From NCBI GenBank assembly GCA_000727475.1, contig KL647308.1, positions 1,116,001 through 1,180,000 of the forward strand: a stretch of DNA of 64,000 nt, given 5' to 3'. Shown here in pieces: positions 62,605-64,000 of this stretch. A program made the translations under genes and the position numbers. Position 1 is the stretch's first letter. Each line of letters opens with the position of its first letter. Under the pieces are notes generated by a model. It had not been told where the DNA came from and ran no database searches. It saw only the letters and a program-made list of their open reading frames with translations. The stretch is from Sarcocystis neurona. Its lineage: Eukaryota; Apicomplexa; Conoidasida; Eucoccidiorida; Sarcocystidae.

Positions 62605-64000
62605 CCAAGAGCGAGCCGTCAAGCGGTCCCTTCGCTGTCGATCAACAGCACTGCTATGCCGGTGGGTGCAGCCGTCCGTGTCATTTCAGCAGGGCGCGGT
62701 TCCGCCTTGATAAAACTGATTATGTTCTCGTCATTTCCAGTGCTCTCCGTTAAGAAAAAAAACAAAGGTGACTGCTGCTTTGAAGCGGAAGAGATTCAAA
62801 AATGGAGGGTACAGCGAGCTACTACGGCGACAGCTATAAATAAACTTGTGGAGGGAAAGCAAGAATCTCATTCATCCGCACTTGTTCAGTCGTGACCGCA
62901 AACACAGAAAAAACTATAAATACATCTTTGTTGAAATACACCTGCACGCCTGTCTCAGGTTCATCAATCTTGTAGCTGTACGTGTCCAAATGACCCCGCA
63001 TCCGTGTGCACACGACCTTGCGTCCGTACATGTACACATATATATATAATGTACTTTTATGTATTCCATATGAACGGATGACTGACCAGACGTCGCAAAC
63101 CCTGTTTCATCTATAGTACGGTGCATATGGTGCAAACTTTCCGTTGGCTGGTACACATAAGAATTCTGACTACGCAAAAGAACCGACTTCTGAGCCCCGC
63201 AGTAGATATGTGCAAGGTCAAGCAACCGCATGCAGATATACACAAGAGAGGAAGACACTCTGCCTAGGAGCGGCAGACGCGCATTCTGACAGGTTCAAAT
63301 GCTTCACGGAGAAAGACAAATGAAGCTATCCGCAATTCTCAGGCACCGATATTCATATATATATATATATGTAGGCGAATATGTATAAATACGTGTATGT
63401 GCACTTGCACGCAGCCGGCACACACACGATAGATATGTGAGATGATGCGCAAACTATGGGAGAAACGATAGATCTTTTACAGCAACTAAGGACCATGACA
63501 CAAATAAGCCTTTCAGCTGAAGGTGCTGCTCAACCGTAGCAGGCCAACGACGCGCGACACGAACGTCCATAATACGTTGACTTTTCAAAGCGGATTCTCA
63601 CACATCTGCAATCGACGAGAAAACTACTTTTGAGTGTGTATACACATGAATGTAGAGTTTTTGATACGAAAGCATGTACAACATAGCTGCGTATATATAT
63701 TCAGGCAGAGCGTTACCGGTAAACGTGTACTGATTCAGCGGTACACAGGTACACATACATACATACGTCTTCTTCAACAATTATACGGAGACGTACCTAT
63801 ATACATATATATATATATATCACTACTTACGCATATTTAATAGTGTGAGTGCCCATACATACGTCTATATACATATATGTATAGGTAGCACTTCAGTCAC
63901 ACACACCCATACAAAAGTGTGTACCACATACATGTGTGCAGATACTTACTCGTATCGCTGTACGTTGTTGCTCCTACTGCGTTGATGCATGAATGCCTTG

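Larger units (their letters stand above)
58087..64000. other. Microsatellite-rich spacer; no gene recognised
   Basis: Beyond the 2,040-aa gene I find only short frames without family similarity. The longest are 60790-61188 plus (opens on GTG), 61998-62354 minus and 62036-62290 plus. The region carries a 144-bp tandem duplication (60512-60780), a (TA) palindrome at 59264-59285, and (TA)/(TG) tracts at about 61801-61835, 62553-62604, 63355-63375 and 63805-63825. It may contain the 3' UTR of the preceding gene and part of an unrecognised neighbour. Confidence 0.55.

Overview
This window comes from a nuclear chromosome of an apicomplexan, most likely an eimeriid coccidian (Eimeria or Cyclospora type; inference). 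The reasons are intron-rich genes with GT–AG introns, long Ser-, Ala- and Gln-rich low-complexity stretches inside coding exons, runs of CAG/CAA codons, many (TA)n/(TG)n/(CATA)n microsatellites in introns and spacers, and a class XIV myosin with an RCC1-like tail, a combination I know from Toxoplasma MyoH. I recognised no rRNA, tRNA, transposase or CRISPR array.

Layout. (1) Window start to 19238, plus strand: the 3' part of a MyoH-type myosin. It holds the end of the motor, a neck of about eight IQ motifs, and a tail of about seven RCC1-like repeats, spread over about 19 recognised exons. (2) 20540-28640, minus strand: an eight-exon WDR55-like WD40 protein reconstructed from start to stop with matching intron phases (780 aa). 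It converges on the myosin gene across a 1.3 kb spacer. (3) About 28.6-35.2 kb: a divergent spacer with no recognised gene. (4) 35240-43272, plus strand: a six-exon DeSI/PPPDE-type cysteine isopeptidase whose last exon adds a tail of about 1,150 mostly disordered residues (1,363 aa in all). (5) About 43.3-49.8 kb: a spacer with an old 180-bp duplication and a decayed GTT/GCT-rich tract. (6) 49813-58086, plus strand: a large protein of about 2,040 aa that I do not recognise. A coiled coil is followed by a helical core spread over short exons, then a very long Ala/Gln-rich tail. (7) About 58.1-64 kb: a microsatellite-rich spacer with a 144-bp tandem duplication and no recognised gene.

The four genes do not look like one pathway: invasion motor, ribosome biogenesis, deSUMOylation/deubiquitination and an unknown. 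The most interesting points are the complete RCC1-like propeller on the myosin, the disordered tail on the DeSI enzyme, the unrecognised 2,040-aa protein, and several perfect hairpins and one AT-rich inverted-repeat island in non-coding DNA. Exon boundaries were deduced by eye from splice sites, phase and family similarity. Junctions I could not settle are marked.
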